NCBI GenBank assembly: GCA_036984305.1
Contig: BQWY01000001.1
Coordinates: 1,178,001-1,242,000, forward strand
Reading direction: 5' to 3'
DNA: 64,000 nucleotides
Source of the DNA: Nitrospira sp.
GTDB taxonomy: Bacteria; Nitrospirota; Nitrospiria; Nitrospirales; Nitrospiraceae
Below the pieces are notes generated by a model that was not told the DNA's origin, made no database searches, and worked only from the letters and a program-made list of their open reading frames with translations. Of the stretch, positions 17,401-25,136 are shown one piece after another (the first letter of the stretch is position 1; every line of letters starts with the position of its first letter). The translations under genes were made by a program, and so were the position numbers.

Positions 17401-18760
17401 TGGCCCGACGACGGCTCAGGAATTGGGACTGCGACTCGCCATCCGTGCCGAAGCTGTGATGGACGCGCTTCTTCGCCTCGAGACTAAGGGGCAGGTCCTA
17501 CGCGGAGTATTCCGCCCTTCTGCATCTCAGACCTCAGCACGTGGCACTCAGAACTCAGCACTTCATGAGGAGTGGTGCCACCGGCGTCTGCTCGCTCGCA
17601 TCCATCGGTTGACGATCGGCGCTCTCCGAAGAGAGGTCGAACCCGTCACGGCCGCCGACTTCATGCGGTTTTTGTTCCAGTGGCAGCATGTGGCGCCGGG
17701 GTCTCGCCTGCATGGGGAGTCGGGCCTCTTCGAGGTGGTCGCCCAACTGGCTGGGTACGAAGCCGCCGCCTCGGCGTGGGAGCCGCATCTCCTTCGAACT
17801 CGAGTCGAAAAGTACGAGTTCGGCCTGTTAGATCGCTTGTGTTTGAGCGGGTCGGTGAGCTGGGGACGGCTCAGCCCACGCCAAAATGGCCAGGCTCCGA
17901 GCGGTTCTGCTGGGAAACGCGTGCTCCCAACGAGCTCCGCTCCGATCAGTCTGTTCCCCCGAGACCAAGCGGGGTGGCTCCTCGAAGCCGTCCATGCTGA
18001 CGATCAGTTTTCAGGTCCGACGTTGTCACCGGCCGCCCAGGAGGTGCAGCGCGCGCTCTCAGCGCGAGGGGCCTGCTTTTTTGCAGACGTGGTCGCGGCG
18101 ACGGGTCGACTGAAGACCGAAGTAGAGGATGCGCTGTGGGAGCTGGTGGCTGCGGGTGTGGTGACCGCCGACGGTTTCGACAATTTGCGGGCACTCATGG
18201 ACCCGCATCGACGCCGAGCCGAGGGCCGCGAGCGGCTGCGTCGACCTCGGCATGCCGCAGGCCGGTGGGCGCTGCTTCGGCCGGCGACTTCTCCGTCAGC
18301 CTCGACGATCGAGGCATCGCAGGTCGTGGAATCTGTCGCGCGTCAACTCTTGAAGCGGTATGGCGTCGTCTTTCGCGACGTGCTCCGACGGGAGTCGTTG
18401 GTCGTGTCGTGGCGCGATCTGCTGGTGCAGTACAGGCGCATGGAGTTGCAGGGAGAGGTGCGCGGCGGGCGTTTCGTGGCAGGATTCACGGGCGAGCAGT
18501 TTGCCTTGGCCGAAGCCGTTGAAACCTTGCGCATCATTCGCAAGACCTCGGGGCATCATGCCGCCCATGCCGAGGTGCGGTTGTCGGCGGCCGACCCACT
18601 CAATCTCACCGGAGCGATTCTGCCGGGGGCCAGAGTACCAGCCGTTGCGTCCCATGTGATTATCTTCCGAAACGGACTCCCCGTGGCCATGCAGGAAGGC
18701 ATTTCCGATCTGGCTGTTCCGTCCGCCCGCCTGAATGAACCGGCCCTGTTCACTGGCTGA
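14447..18760 (+). CDS. lhr: Lhr-type DEAD/DEAH-box helicase
   Basis: A 1437-residue superfamily 2 helicase of the Lhr family (long helicase related), close to the length of E. coli Lhr (1538). Walker A APTGSGKT (42-49), motif II DEIH (about 167), motif III SATQ, motif VI QRVGRAGH (about 357), then the Lhr winged-helix and the long C-terminal Lhr-CTD (DUF4145/AlkZ-like parts). Lhr proteins translocate 3'-5' on single-stranded DNA and unwind RNA:DNA hybrids; a role in DNA repair is proposed. Two short stretches (about residues 591-604 and 1026-1039) read like inserted Ser/Gln/Ala-rich linker and derive from similar DNA repeats. No clear ribosome binding site at ATG 14447. No nuclease or ligase neighbour. 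Confidence 0.93.
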   Translation: MPLTSFHPLIAEWFRTKVGRPTDVQAQAWPAIRSGTDTLIAAPTGSGKTFAAFLTCIDQLLTQAIGCQLEDRTQVLYVSPLKALSNDIHKNLQQPLTEIGEAALAAGVLMPELRVVVRTGDTPMLDRQRMLRRPPHILVTTPESLFILLTADKSRALLKTVRTVIVDEIHAVASSKRGSHLALSLERLDALAEVKPVRIGLSATQRPIHTIARFLVGARPDPRIIDVGHRRDMDLAVEAPKDELSAVATNAIWGELYDRLAHLVRTHRSTLVFVNTRRLAERVAHHLEERLGDLGSDAVAAHHGSLSRQIRLSAETRLKSGRTRVVVATASLELGIDVGTVDLVCQIGSPRAIATCLQRVGRAGHWVRATPKGRLFATTRDELLECAALVRAIRTGALDEIQVLSEPLDILAQQVVAAAATQPWKEDDVYAMVRQAYPYRRLARADFDAVVRMVSDGIATSRGRGQAYVHHDRINRRLRGRRGARLAAITSGGAIPDTANYVVVAEPAGTVVGSVDEDFAVESLAGDIMLLGNTSWRIKGVETGTVRVEDAQGAPPNIPFWRGEAPARTAELSAEVAALRQEIFVRASSKPSQHAARSSQHSVIEWLHQECGLDARGAQQAVEFVLAGHSVLGAVPTQDTIVAERFFDESGGMQLVIHAPFGGRINKAWGLALRKRFCVTFDFELQAAATDEGIVISLGEKHSFPLATIFQFLHSESVREVVTHAVLAAPMFTTRWRWNASRALALLRFARGKKVPPQIQRMRAEDLLGAVFPDAIACQDNFHGERVERRIPDHPLVTETMRDCLSEAMDVDGLVDVLRRIEAGTLRCVAVETPIPSVFSHGILNASPYAFLDDAPLEERRARAVQMRRSLPAELTAQFGALDPAAIAEVADESWPVVRDADELHDALLTLVWLPEEEAKQWALYLPALMEAGRVTPVELPFSPLAVRRETGWVATEQVPLVQAMFLQEDEAATDQVIHGWMESIGPTTAQELGLRLAIRAEAVMDALLRLETKGQVLRGVFRPSASQTSARGTQNSALHEEWCHRRLLARIHRLTIGALRREVEPVTAADFMRFLFQWQHVAPGSRLHGESGLFEVVAQLAGYEAAASAWEPHLLRTRVEKYEFGLLDRLCLSGSVSWGRLSPRQNGQAPSGSAGKRVLPTSSAPISLFPRDQAGWLLEAVHADDQFSGPTLSPAAQEVQRALSARGACFFADVVAATGRLKTEVEDALWELVAAGVVTADGFDNLRALMDPHRRRAEGRERLRRPRHAAGRWALLRPATSPSASTIEASQVVESVARQLLKRYGVVFRDVLRRESLVVSWRDLLVQYRRMELQGEVRGGRFVAGFTGEQFALAEAVETLRIIRKTSGHHAAHAEVRLSAADPLNLTGAILPGARVPAVASHVIIFRNGLPVAMQEGISDLAVPSARLNEPALFTG
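16219..16256 (+). repeat. CTCAG/GCAC-type short repeat inside lhr, copy 1
   Basis: A run built of CTCAGCATGCAG and GCAGCACTCAG units, coding for a Ser/Gln/Ala/His linker. It sits at the junction after the helicase core/winged-helix part and resembles copy 2 at 17526. Confidence 0.45.
17526..17563 (+). repeat. CTCAG/GCAC-type short repeat inside lhr, copy 2
   Basis: Contains CTCAGACCTCAGCAC and GCACTCAGAACTCAGCAC. Codes for a Ser/Thr/Gln/Ala linker in frame, between two conserved blocks of the Lhr C-terminal region. Confidence 0.5.
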
Positions 18761-18847
18761 CAATCCAGAGAAAGCGTGCGTGCGTTCAAGAGTGAGTGTA
18801 ACTCCAGCGAGCGGTGACTCAGCGCCCCTGCCGGGCGAGTGCCGCCG

Positions 18848-19702
18848 TCAGTACACCGGCAAGGCCAGCACCGGGCACGGACCCTGGCGCAGCACTTGTT
18901 CCGTCGTGCTGCCGTGGATCATGTCGGCCCAAGACGTATGACCCTCGGTGGCCATCACAATGAGATCAGGCTTGAGTTCCGTGCTGAGATCGAGAATTGT
19001 CTCCAGGACGTTGCCCCGTGAACGGGTCGCTTGCCAAGTCCATCCTGGATAGTCCGGCGGTTGTATGGCCGGACTGAGATGGATGTCGTCGACGTGGATC
19101 AGGTGGATATCCAGGGACGCACAGCCAAGCAGGCGGCCGAGGCGATCGATCGTGTCGGCCGCCACCTGGGTGGTGTCGGTGCGGGCCGCGGGAAGCAAGA
19201 TGCGACGAAGACGGAGGGAGCCATCGCTGGCCGAAATGAACCCTTCCTGTTCCGCCGGTACGAACAGGGCGGGGGTATGAGCCGCGCGGGCAATCGGCTC
19301 GCCGACCGAGCGATGCAGCCACCGTGCGATGCCTTCCCGTCGATGACAGGCCAAGACGATCAGGTCTGCCGGATTCGACGTCACGTGATGGACGATTGCC
19401 TGGGCTGGTCGTGACGCGGCCCCACGGACTTTTCGCACGTACAGACCGAGATCTTGGACCTTTTCCTTCGGGCTGTCCTCCGGCAGCAGCCCCCAACGGG
19501 ACAAGAGCGGACGCACGCGGGGAAAGTCCTCGAAGTCGGTGGCGGTCGCCTTCGGATCGATATGCAGCAGCGTGAGGTGCGAGCGGCAGACCAGGGCCAG
19601 CTTGACGGCATGATGGAAGGCCGATTGGCTCCAGTCGGAGAAGTCGGTCGGGTGCACCACATGCCGGTGCGTGAGGTGAAATCCATGCGCGGTGGAGCTC
19701 AT
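18848..19702 (-). CDS. Universal stress protein with two Usp domains
   Basis: A 284-residue tandem UspA protein. Domain 1 (about 12-150) opens with HVVHPTDFSDWSQSAFHHAV; domain 2 (about 160-284) opens with RRILLPAA and ends with VMATEGHTSWADMIHGSTTEQVL then GPCPVLALP, a near-complete ATP-binding signature (G-2x-G-9x-G-S/T type). Domain 1 lacks a clean version of that signature, so only one site may bind ATP. Such proteins respond to starvation, redox or metal stress. ATG 19702 follows the DUF3015-like gene by 26 bases, so the two are probably co-transcribed. Confidence 0.9.
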   Translation of the reverse strand: MSSTAHGFHLTHRHVVHPTDFSDWSQSAFHHAVKLALVCRSHLTLLHIDPKATATDFEDFPRVRPLLSRWGLLPEDSPKEKVQDLGLYVRKVRGAASRPAQAIVHHVTSNPADLIVLACHRREGIARWLHRSVGEPIARAAHTPALFVPAEQEGFISASDGSLRLRRILLPAARTDTTQVAADTIDRLGRLLGCASLDIHLIHVDDIHLSPAIQPPDYPGWTWQATRSRGNVLETILDLSTELKPDLIVMATEGHTSWADMIHGSTTEQVLRQGPCPVLALPVY

Positions 19703-19728
19703 TCAACGACCCGGCTCGGGCGGTGCCG

Positions 19729-20151
19729 TCAGGGCCGTCCGTCCGGCGGCAGCGATCGCGCCGAGGTGGTCATGAGGTCCGTAAAGATCGCCAGATTTGG
19801 TCCCGGGCTATCCAGGAGGGCCAGGTGCTGCTGCGCCTTCTGCCTGAACGTCTCGCGCCGAGAATAGGGCACAGCCAGGAGGGACTCGAAGGCGCTCAGG
19901 TATTCGCCGTCTGATTGGGCGATATTCTGCTGCAAGTTGGCCCAATTGGCCGCCACGAAGACCTCCGTTCTCATGTCCTCCCGAACCAGGCCGTCCTCGG
20001 TCAACCAGGCATGTCCGGAGGTGGACGACAGAAAATTACTCACCACATCGCTCGTAGAATCCAGCGTGGCCTTGATCGTACAACCGGTCCCGAGACAGGG
20101 GAAGAATAGGAGGGACAGTACGATCATGTGAAGAGCACGGTGCCGCTTCAT
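19729..20151 (-). CDS. DUF3015-like lipoprotein
   Basis: A 140-residue envelope protein. It opens with a lipoprotein signal peptide (MKRHR, hydrophobic core, lipobox LGTGC with Cys about 24). The mature part has SSTSGHAWLTEDGL and NLQQNIAQSDGEYLSAFESLL, which fits what I recall of DUF3015 (conserved acidic GEYL segment). Function of that family is unknown. It is the first gene of a pair with the universal stress protein. The start ATG 20151 is supported by AAGGAG about 8 bases upstream. Confidence 0.8.
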   Translation of the reverse strand: MKRHRALHMIVLSLLFFPCLGTGCTIKATLDSTSDVVSNFLSSTSGHAWLTEDGLVREDMRTEVFVAANWANLQQNIAQSDGEYLSAFESLLAVPYSRRETFRQKAQQHLALLDSPGPNLAIFTDLMTTSARSLPPDGRP

Positions 20152-20280
20152 AGAACAACTCCTTCCGGTGAATGTGATGGGCGCATATTGCGCCTGGTCG
20201 ATTCAGGGGTCAACTGTCGGGTAGGGGTTCGATCTAGCGTTCAGCACCGTCTCGGGCGAACCCAGTAGAACAGTTCGAGA

Positions 20281-20499
20281 CTATCGTTTCCGACGCGGGG
20301 CGGAAACGGCAGGAGGGGGCGCGGGAACATAGAAGAATGTGCGGTTGAATGTGGTTGGACAGGTCAGGACCATATACACGGGTGCCATCTCGGTGGATGT
20401 TCGGAGACCGACCTTCCGGTTGTTGTTTGCCCAGCGCGAAAATACGGAATCCTGGATTGGTGCCCCGCTTCTATGGCCGTGTGATCCGTCGTGGTTCAT
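20281..20499 (-). CDS. Possible small protein, 72 residues
   Basis: ATG 20499 is preceded by GAGGG at 4-5 bases, a good ribosome binding site, and the frame runs 72 residues to a basic end (APRRKR). The middle (STEMAPVYMVLTCPTTFNRTFFYVPAPPPAV) has no recognisable domain or signal peptide. It is listed because of the ribosome binding site and the otherwise empty region; it may be spurious. Confidence 0.3.
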   Translation of the reverse strand: MNHDGSHGHRSGAPIQDSVFSRWANNNRKVGLRTSTEMAPVYMVLTCPTTFNRTFFYVPAPPPAVSAPRRKR

Positions 20500-20613
20500 T
20501 TGTCCCTCGATACTGTGAGCTGCCTGTCGCTGTTTGGCCTGACTCCAAACGGTATGATGTTAGGTATACCACCGGAAGTAAACTCTGTCCTAAGGCAATG
20601 GGAGGGAGACCCG

Positions 20614-20639
20614 CCCCCCCGTAGCAGGGACAGGGGGGG
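20614..20639. other. C7/G7 inverted repeat
   Basis: Seven C (20614-20620) and seven G (20633-20639) around a 12-base loop; could fold into a strong hairpin downstream of the DUF2330 stop's opposite side or stall polymerase. Position does not fit an intrinsic terminator for either neighbour. Confidence 0.3.
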
Positions 20640-20719
20640 AGCGCCTCGAAACCAAAGGTCGGCATGGATTCACCACGAGCAGCCTAAAGTTGCCGCCCCG
20701 ACACGGACAGCCGTCACCA

Positions 20720-22945
20720 TTACCGCCAAAGTCGTTGATACCATTTCAAATCGTCGGGGGCCGGTCCGTCGAGTTTCATGGAAACTCTGATGGCTTGGAT
20801 ATCCCACCCGGTGAGGTTGGCCAGGGTTTGCGCCTCCCGTTCATAGCGTGTGCGGAGGTGCTTCCGGTAGGCCGTTACAGCCGGGCAGTCATCCGTGCCC
20901 GTCCAAGGATGCCGGAGGATATATCGAGCTTGAAAGTTCGACCGGTCGGATGTTTCCTGAAACATCAGATCCTCGGGAAAATGCGCGGCGTCATACCGCA
21001 CGTGCAGCCTGGTCAGAAAGACGCGTCGTGCCTGGCTGAGAATGCCTTGCCCTCTGTGCCCGTCTTCGTCCTGCCAAAACACTCCGAGGCCACGTAGCTC
21101 TTCAGCGGAAAGAGGATTCGCCGCACAGGGATCGCACCAGTTCATATCCCAGGCATATTCCAGGAACACGCCCCGCTGGCGTTCGCGCTTCACCTGTTGC
21201 GCGAACATGTCGCGGTAGAAATCGCCGAACTGTTCCTTCACGTAGACGGGAATCTCCTGTGCGTCCGGCAACCGGATCGTTCGGTAGTTGGTGGTCTCCA
21301 CCCGACCTTGCCGGGTGAGAACGTAAATGAACAATTCCTGCGCGCCGTCGGCATTCACCGTGCCCAAACGAATGGGGAGCATGAACTTCCTCGATTCGAA
21401 GGCAATCTGCAGCGGCCGCAGGTGGGTGGCCCCGAGCTTTGCCTGCTCCGCGAGGTTCACTTTTGCGACAAAGAACTTCATGCCTTGCCTCACGTAGCTG
21501 TGGAGCACGGCGGAGGCACCCTGGGGGATCCGGTATCCGTTTTCGGTCAGCCACGTCTCAAGTCCCGCGCTTTCCTGGGCCGAGAGGATCAGGATATCGT
21601 ACTCACCGACCGTATAGCGCGCCTCAACCGTGACGCCCAGGGCACGGGCGCGTTCAGGAGCCGACGCCGAAGCCGGTAACCGATCTTCAAGCGCTCGCAT
21701 ACCCTTGAGCGACTCCATCTCGTAGCGCGTGCAGGGATTCGGGTCGAAATACTCGACCAAACGTGGAGCCGAATAGTCGGCCAGATGTTTCAGCGCGGCA
21801 GCATCGCCCACGTGGATCTGATCTTTCTCGATAAGCGTGGGGACGGGCACGACCATCGCAAACTCTTGTACGTCGCCGCGGAAATCGTTCGCCATCGTGA
21901 TCACGGTTTTGTTGTCGTGACGGGCGATGGCCACTTCGGAAGCTTTGTTGAACAGGCTGGTATCGGCCTTTGCCACGTAGAACCCGCAAAAGGCCGAGAC
22001 CTGGGAACTCCACGCAAAGAGGATGAGGACAAGGACGCCGAAGGGCAGAGACCGTTTCATGGAAACCTCCTTTGTCATGAGTGGGATGCGTGCCGCGTAC
22101 AGCGCAGCCATCGGCACCGGCGGCAGAGTGGGCGATGGAACCCTAAACCAGGAATAGCGAATTCCCGGTAGCAATCGATCAATGAGTGGGACGAATGGGG
22201 CCAGCGTGACCAGCGACCAGAGTAGGGCGCTCGGACGATACAGAGAGAACTGGATGGCATAAGCGCTGAGGGCCACGAATGCCCCATGGACCAGTCGGCC
22301 GGTCCGTGAATCAGGCGTTGTCTTGGGATCCGAGGTCATGAAGAAGGCAAACAGGAGCAACGCGCCTGTTTCGAGTTGGTGGAGGGGAATCGTGAGCGGA
22401 TCGCCCAGCCACAGGGCTCGCCCGAGCAGGATGAGGCTATACGTGGCGAGAAAGGCGAGGCTCGTATCGCTGCGTGTCGCACGCGCGACCACCATCGTCC
22501 CGAGGCAGGCCATCAGAAAGCCCACGATGGCTTCTCGCCCCCATTGCCCCGCGGAAACCCAGCCCAGTTCGGTGGCGACCATGATCGTCAACGCGAGCGC
22601 CGTGGGATTGAAGACATGCTTGCCGTTCCACCGGATGACAAACTTACTGACTATCGCAACAAACGCCGCCAGCGCGGCGACGGTGAGATCATTGGTTCTG
22701 AGCAACAGACACAGCGACAGTGATGAAATCAGGGCGCTCTTGGGATCGAATGACGGGAGGTTCGCTATGCGCGTGCCGGCGTACTGCGTCAGCAGCGCGG
22801 CGCCGATCGTGACGGCAATTTGCAGGATTGTAACGTCGAACCGCAGCCGAAGTAGGCCGTAGGTCAATAATATACTCAGGCTCGCGATCTGAAGTAGGCG
22901 AGGGTCGGAGCACTGCAGTGTGGTTTTCAGCCTGCTGAGCGTCAT
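20720..22945 (-). CDS. RnfD/NqrB-like membrane domain in one frame with secreted DUF2330 protein
   Basis: One uninterrupted frame of 741 codons from ATG 22945 (GAGG 6 bases upstream). Residues 1-285: polytopic membrane protein of the RnfD/NqrB type, with the family signature MTSDPKTTPDSRTG and FNPTALALT; no SGAT-type flavinylation motif is seen. Residues 296-741: a complete DUF2330 protein with its own signal peptide (MKRSLPFG, hydrophobic core, VSAFCGFY), then the conserved MANDFRGDVQEFAMVVPVP. The second part has its own ATG at 22060 with AAGGAGG 5 bases upstream, so it is almost surely also made as a separate 446-residue exported protein. Related pairs are known to me as separate adjacent genes; here the first lacks a stop. 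DUF2330 function is unknown; the pair suggests an envelope redox function. Confidence 0.85.
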   Translation of the reverse strand: MTLSRLKTTLQCSDPRLLQIASLSILLTYGLLRLRFDVTILQIAVTIGAALLTQYAGTRIANLPSFDPKSALISSLSLCLLLRTNDLTVAALAAFVAIVSKFVIRWNGKHVFNPTALALTIMVATELGWVSAGQWGREAIVGFLMACLGTMVVARATRSDTSLAFLATYSLILLGRALWLGDPLTIPLHQLETGALLLFAFFMTSDPKTTPDSRTGRLVHGAFVALSAYAIQFSLYRPSALLWSLVTLAPFVPLIDRLLPGIRYSWFRVPSPTLPPVPMAALYAARIPLMTKEVSMKRSLPFGVLVLILFAWSSQVSAFCGFYVAKADTSLFNKASEVAIARHDNKTVITMANDFRGDVQEFAMVVPVPTLIEKDQIHVGDAAALKHLADYSAPRLVEYFDPNPCTRYEMESLKGMRALEDRLPASASAPERARALGVTVEARYTVGEYDILILSAQESAGLETWLTENGYRIPQGASAVLHSYVRQGMKFFVAKVNLAEQAKLGATHLRPLQIAFESRKFMLPIRLGTVNADGAQELFIYVLTRQGRVETTNYRTIRLPDAQEIPVYVKEQFGDFYRDMFAQQVKRERQRGVFLEYAWDMNWCDPCAANPLSAEELRGLGVFWQDEDGHRGQGILSQARRVFLTRLHVRYDAAHFPEDLMFQETSDRSNFQARYILRHPWTGTDDCPAVTAYRKHLRTRYEREAQTLANLTGWDIQAIRVSMKLDGPAPDDLKWYQRLWR
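22061..22072 (-). promoter_or_regulatory. Internal ribosome binding site for DUF2330
   Basis: AAAGGAGG lies 5 bases before ATG 22060 on the minus strand, inside the longer reading frame. In the +1 frame a TGA falls just upstream (near 22077), exactly where a separate upstream gene would be expected to stop. Confidence 0.75.
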
Positions 22946-23251
22946 GCGGCACCTCGTGAGTTCGCCCCTCTCGGGTTCTACTCACGATATGCCGCTGGGC
23001 CTGAAATCCTTTCAGACCAAAATGCTTGAAATGGCCGCCATTGTTGTTGGCGCATCCATAACGTACTCAACGTATTGAAAAACATACGGCTCGCTAGGTG
23101 GTTTCATTGACGGGAACAGATTATGACCAGACGGTTTCCTCCTCGTGCTCCGATTTGTGGTTGCTTGTTTACATCCGTGAAGCCTCGGCATCGGTTTGCA
23201 CCGGATTCCCCTTATAAAAACGGGACACCAGGTTCAAACGCACTTGCGACT
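22946..23251. other. Intergenic region, 306 bases
   Basis: Leader/promoter space of the RnfD/DUF2330 gene. AT-richer than its surroundings around 23040-23100, with a direct repeat AACGTA-CTC-AACGTA (23060-23074). I see no convincing gene or complete promoter. Confidence 0.4.
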
Positions 23252-23890
23252 CTACTGCACCTTCTGGCGTACCATTCTGCCGCGGAAGTCCTCCGTGAGG
23301 TGATGCATCAGTGAGGGCACCATTTCCTTGCGGGGATTGCCGTCGTTCAACGAGGCATTCACGCCACGCTTGGTCGACACACTGACGGCGCCCACTTGCC
23401 GCTTCGCCCAGGCAGAGCCGCTCCACACACTTGCGCCCGACTTGGTTTCCATCAGCTTGGAGGAGATGTCGCCTCTCACTTCGGTGCGTACACCGCCCTG
23501 AAGCTTTGTGATGTCTGCGACGCGGATATCGGTCTTTGGTTCGGAATAGACGAGGTAGCCGATAAACACGGCGTTGACGTGATACTTCTTGCCGATCTTC
23601 GTCAATGCCTCCGCGTCCAACTGACTGGCCCCCACGGATTCCAGCACCGCCAGGCGGTTGCCCAGTTCGAGGAGGGGCGTGCCGGGCACGGCACCCTGGA
23701 TCTGCTCCTGGAATTGCTGTGTGGCGTAGGTGCTCATAGCGTGGTCAGAATTCGAATCGAATGTGACAACGCCGATCGTGCCGTAGGACTTCAGATCCAT
23801 GCGTGGCGGCACAGGGACAACGACCGTCTTGGAGCATCCCCACTGGGCGACCAGAAGTAGCAGCATGGCACATGCAGCATATCGTGGCAT
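23252..23890 (-). CDS. Lipoprotein, CsgG/GNA1162-like
   Basis: A 212-residue exported protein. Signal peptide with lipobox AQWGC (Cys about 19). The mature part begins with VVPVPPRMDLKSYGTIGVVTF and contains LAVLESVGASQLDAEALTKIGKKYHVNAVFIGYLVYSEPK, a pattern shared by CsgG/FlgO/GNA1162-type lipoproteins that assemble at the outer membrane. The second Met (ATG 23890) is chosen because AAGGAGG lies 8 bases upstream; for the first Met (23896) the gap is only 2 bases. It precedes the RnfD/DUF2330 gene on the same strand but 306 bases apart. Exact role unknown. Confidence 0.8.
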   Translation of the reverse strand: MPRYAACAMLLLLVAQWGCSKTVVVPVPPRMDLKSYGTIGVVTFDSNSDHAMSTYATQQFQEQIQGAVPGTPLLELGNRLAVLESVGASQLDAEALTKIGKKYHVNAVFIGYLVYSEPKTDIRVADITKLQGGVRTEVRGDISSKLMETKSGASVWSGSAWAKRQVGAVSVSTKRGVNASLNDGNPRKEMVPSLMHHLTEDFRGRMVRQKVQ

Positions 23891-24008
23891 CGGCATGTCC
23901 TCCTTCTCTGTGACGGCACCGGAGCAGGTATAGTAAGTATAGCTGAGGCTGCGGAGGCGTATGGTGTTACAGCGGGACAGTGCTCACTTGGGCTTTGGAC
24001 CTGCCCCC

Positions 24009-24034
24009 CTAGCTGCCCCGACGAGGCAGCCTAG
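24009..24034. other. Imperfect inverted repeat upstream of the L7/L12-like gene
   Basis: CTAGCTGCC and GGCAG-C-CTAG pair around the 7-base loop CCGACGA (one unpaired C). It lies in the divergent region 128 bases before ATG 24162 and may be an operator or leader hairpin. Confidence 0.4.
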
Positions 24035-24161
24035 AAACTAGAGATCCGTCACCTTCCAAGCGAGTTCATGTCAAAATAGTCTCAAGAACCTGACCGGTGG
24101 TCGGGGTCATTGAACATGGGGCCGTCCCGGCCGAGCGTCCGAATGAGGTGAAGGAGAACGG

Positions 24162-24626
24162 ATGATGACGAAGGGAAATGCGAACGTGAAGCCGAGCCGC
24201 TCAGCCATTTCAGCAGAAGCCGTCAGTGCCATCGGGCGTGGGGATCTCGTTCACGCTATCAGGCTCACGCGTGAACAAACCGGCCTAGGACTGAAAGAGG
24301 CTAAAGAGCTTGTCGAGACACACGGCCGAGATGACACACACCCGAACACGTCGGGAGGGTCGAGTTCCGTTGTGGCGACGGAGGCGGTCGTCGCACTACA
24401 GAAGGGCAAGCTGATTGACGCGGTCAAGGCGTTCCGGGAGAGGAACGGCGGGGGCTTGAAGGATGCGAAAGAAGCGGTAGAACGATACCTTGACGAACAT
24501 CCGCTGACGAAACGGCAGTTCCGTGAAGCCGCCTTACGTGATCGAAGACGAATTGGTATGATCATCCTGGCCTTGCTCGTCGCTTTGGCTCTGGGCTATG
24601 TACTGGCGACCGGACAGCCAGGCTGA
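24162..24626 (+). CDS. Membrane-anchored protein with two L7/L12 C-terminal-like modules
   Basis: A 154-residue protein. Two short modules resemble the helical hairpin of ribosomal protein L7/L12 CTD: AIRLTREQTGLGLKEAKELVE (about residues 28-50) and AVKAFRERNGGGLKDAKEAVE (about 87-107). They are followed by a basic stretch and one C-terminal membrane helix (about 133-150). The L7/L12 NTD and hinge are absent, so this is not a ribosomal stalk protein; free-standing copies of this fold are known but poorly studied. AAGGAG sits 5 bases before ATG 24162 (8 before the next ATG). The C-terminal anchor would leave the modules in the cytoplasm. First of three small genes in one direction. Confidence 0.85.
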   Translation: MMTKGNANVKPSRSAISAEAVSAIGRGDLVHAIRLTREQTGLGLKEAKELVETHGRDDTHPNTSGGSSSVVATEAVVALQKGKLIDAVKAFRERNGGGLKDAKEAVERYLDEHPLTKRQFREAALRDRRRIGMIILALLVALALGYVLATGQPG

Positions 24627-24769
24627 TGGGTGCGGGAAAGCGCCGCTGATTCTCGAAAGGTTTTTGGAGGCGTGTTCGACGTGCATGCATTCAGGGGGAG
24701 CGACCGTACCCTAACCATTTTCGGTCTCGTGACCACACTGAGACGCGAGGCCGGTTCGCAGTCATCCAC

Positions 24770-25123
24770 ATGAGAGTTCCGACCATGCCGGCCTGGCTCG
24801 TCCCCGCATTAAAGGCCGTCCTTCCGCACGTGGGCACCATCCTGTCCGCCGCGGCGCCCGTTCTCACCAAGAGGAGGACCGACTCGTCTGCCAGCCAGGC
24901 GTCGACGTTGCAACAGCAGATCGACGAATTACAGGCCGCCACACTCCAACACGATGCACAGATCAAGGAGATGGCCGGGCAAATCCGCACGACGCTCGAA
25001 GCACTGGAGCACGGCGAGGCTCTGGCAGAGCGCCGGTATCGCCGAATTTTAGCTGTGAGTCTTGCATCGGCGGTGGTGGCGACCGTGTCGATGGGGCTGG
25101 TCCTCACCCTCCTGCTCCGATGA
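24770..25123 (+). CDS. Small coiled-coil protein with C-terminal membrane anchor
   Basis: A 117-residue protein of unknown function. The N-terminal MPAWLVPALKAVLPHVGTIL is a short amphipathic/hydrophobic stretch, followed by a coiled coil (about 45-85, SASQASTLQQQIDELQAATLQ onward) and a C-terminal membrane helix (about 93-115) ending at LLLR. ATG 24770 or ATG 24785 (GAGAG 8 bases before) may be the start. It stands between the L7/L12-like and the ankyrin gene, 13 bases before the latter, which suggests a common transcript. Confidence 0.7.
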   Translation: MRVPTMPAWLVPALKAVLPHVGTILSAAAPVLTKRRTDSSASQASTLQQQIDELQAATLQHDAQIKEMAGQIRTTLEALEHGEALAERRYRRILAVSLASAVVATVSMGLVLTLLLR

Positions 25124-25136
25124 AGGCTCCTTCGAT

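Larger units (their letters stand above)
20152..20719. other. Intergenic region, 568 bases
   Basis: Between the DUF3015-like gene and the RnfD/DUF2330 frame, both on the minus strand. It holds one weak small-protein candidate (20281-20499, listed separately) and a C7...G7 inverted repeat at 20614-20639. Nothing else recognisable. Confidence 0.5.
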
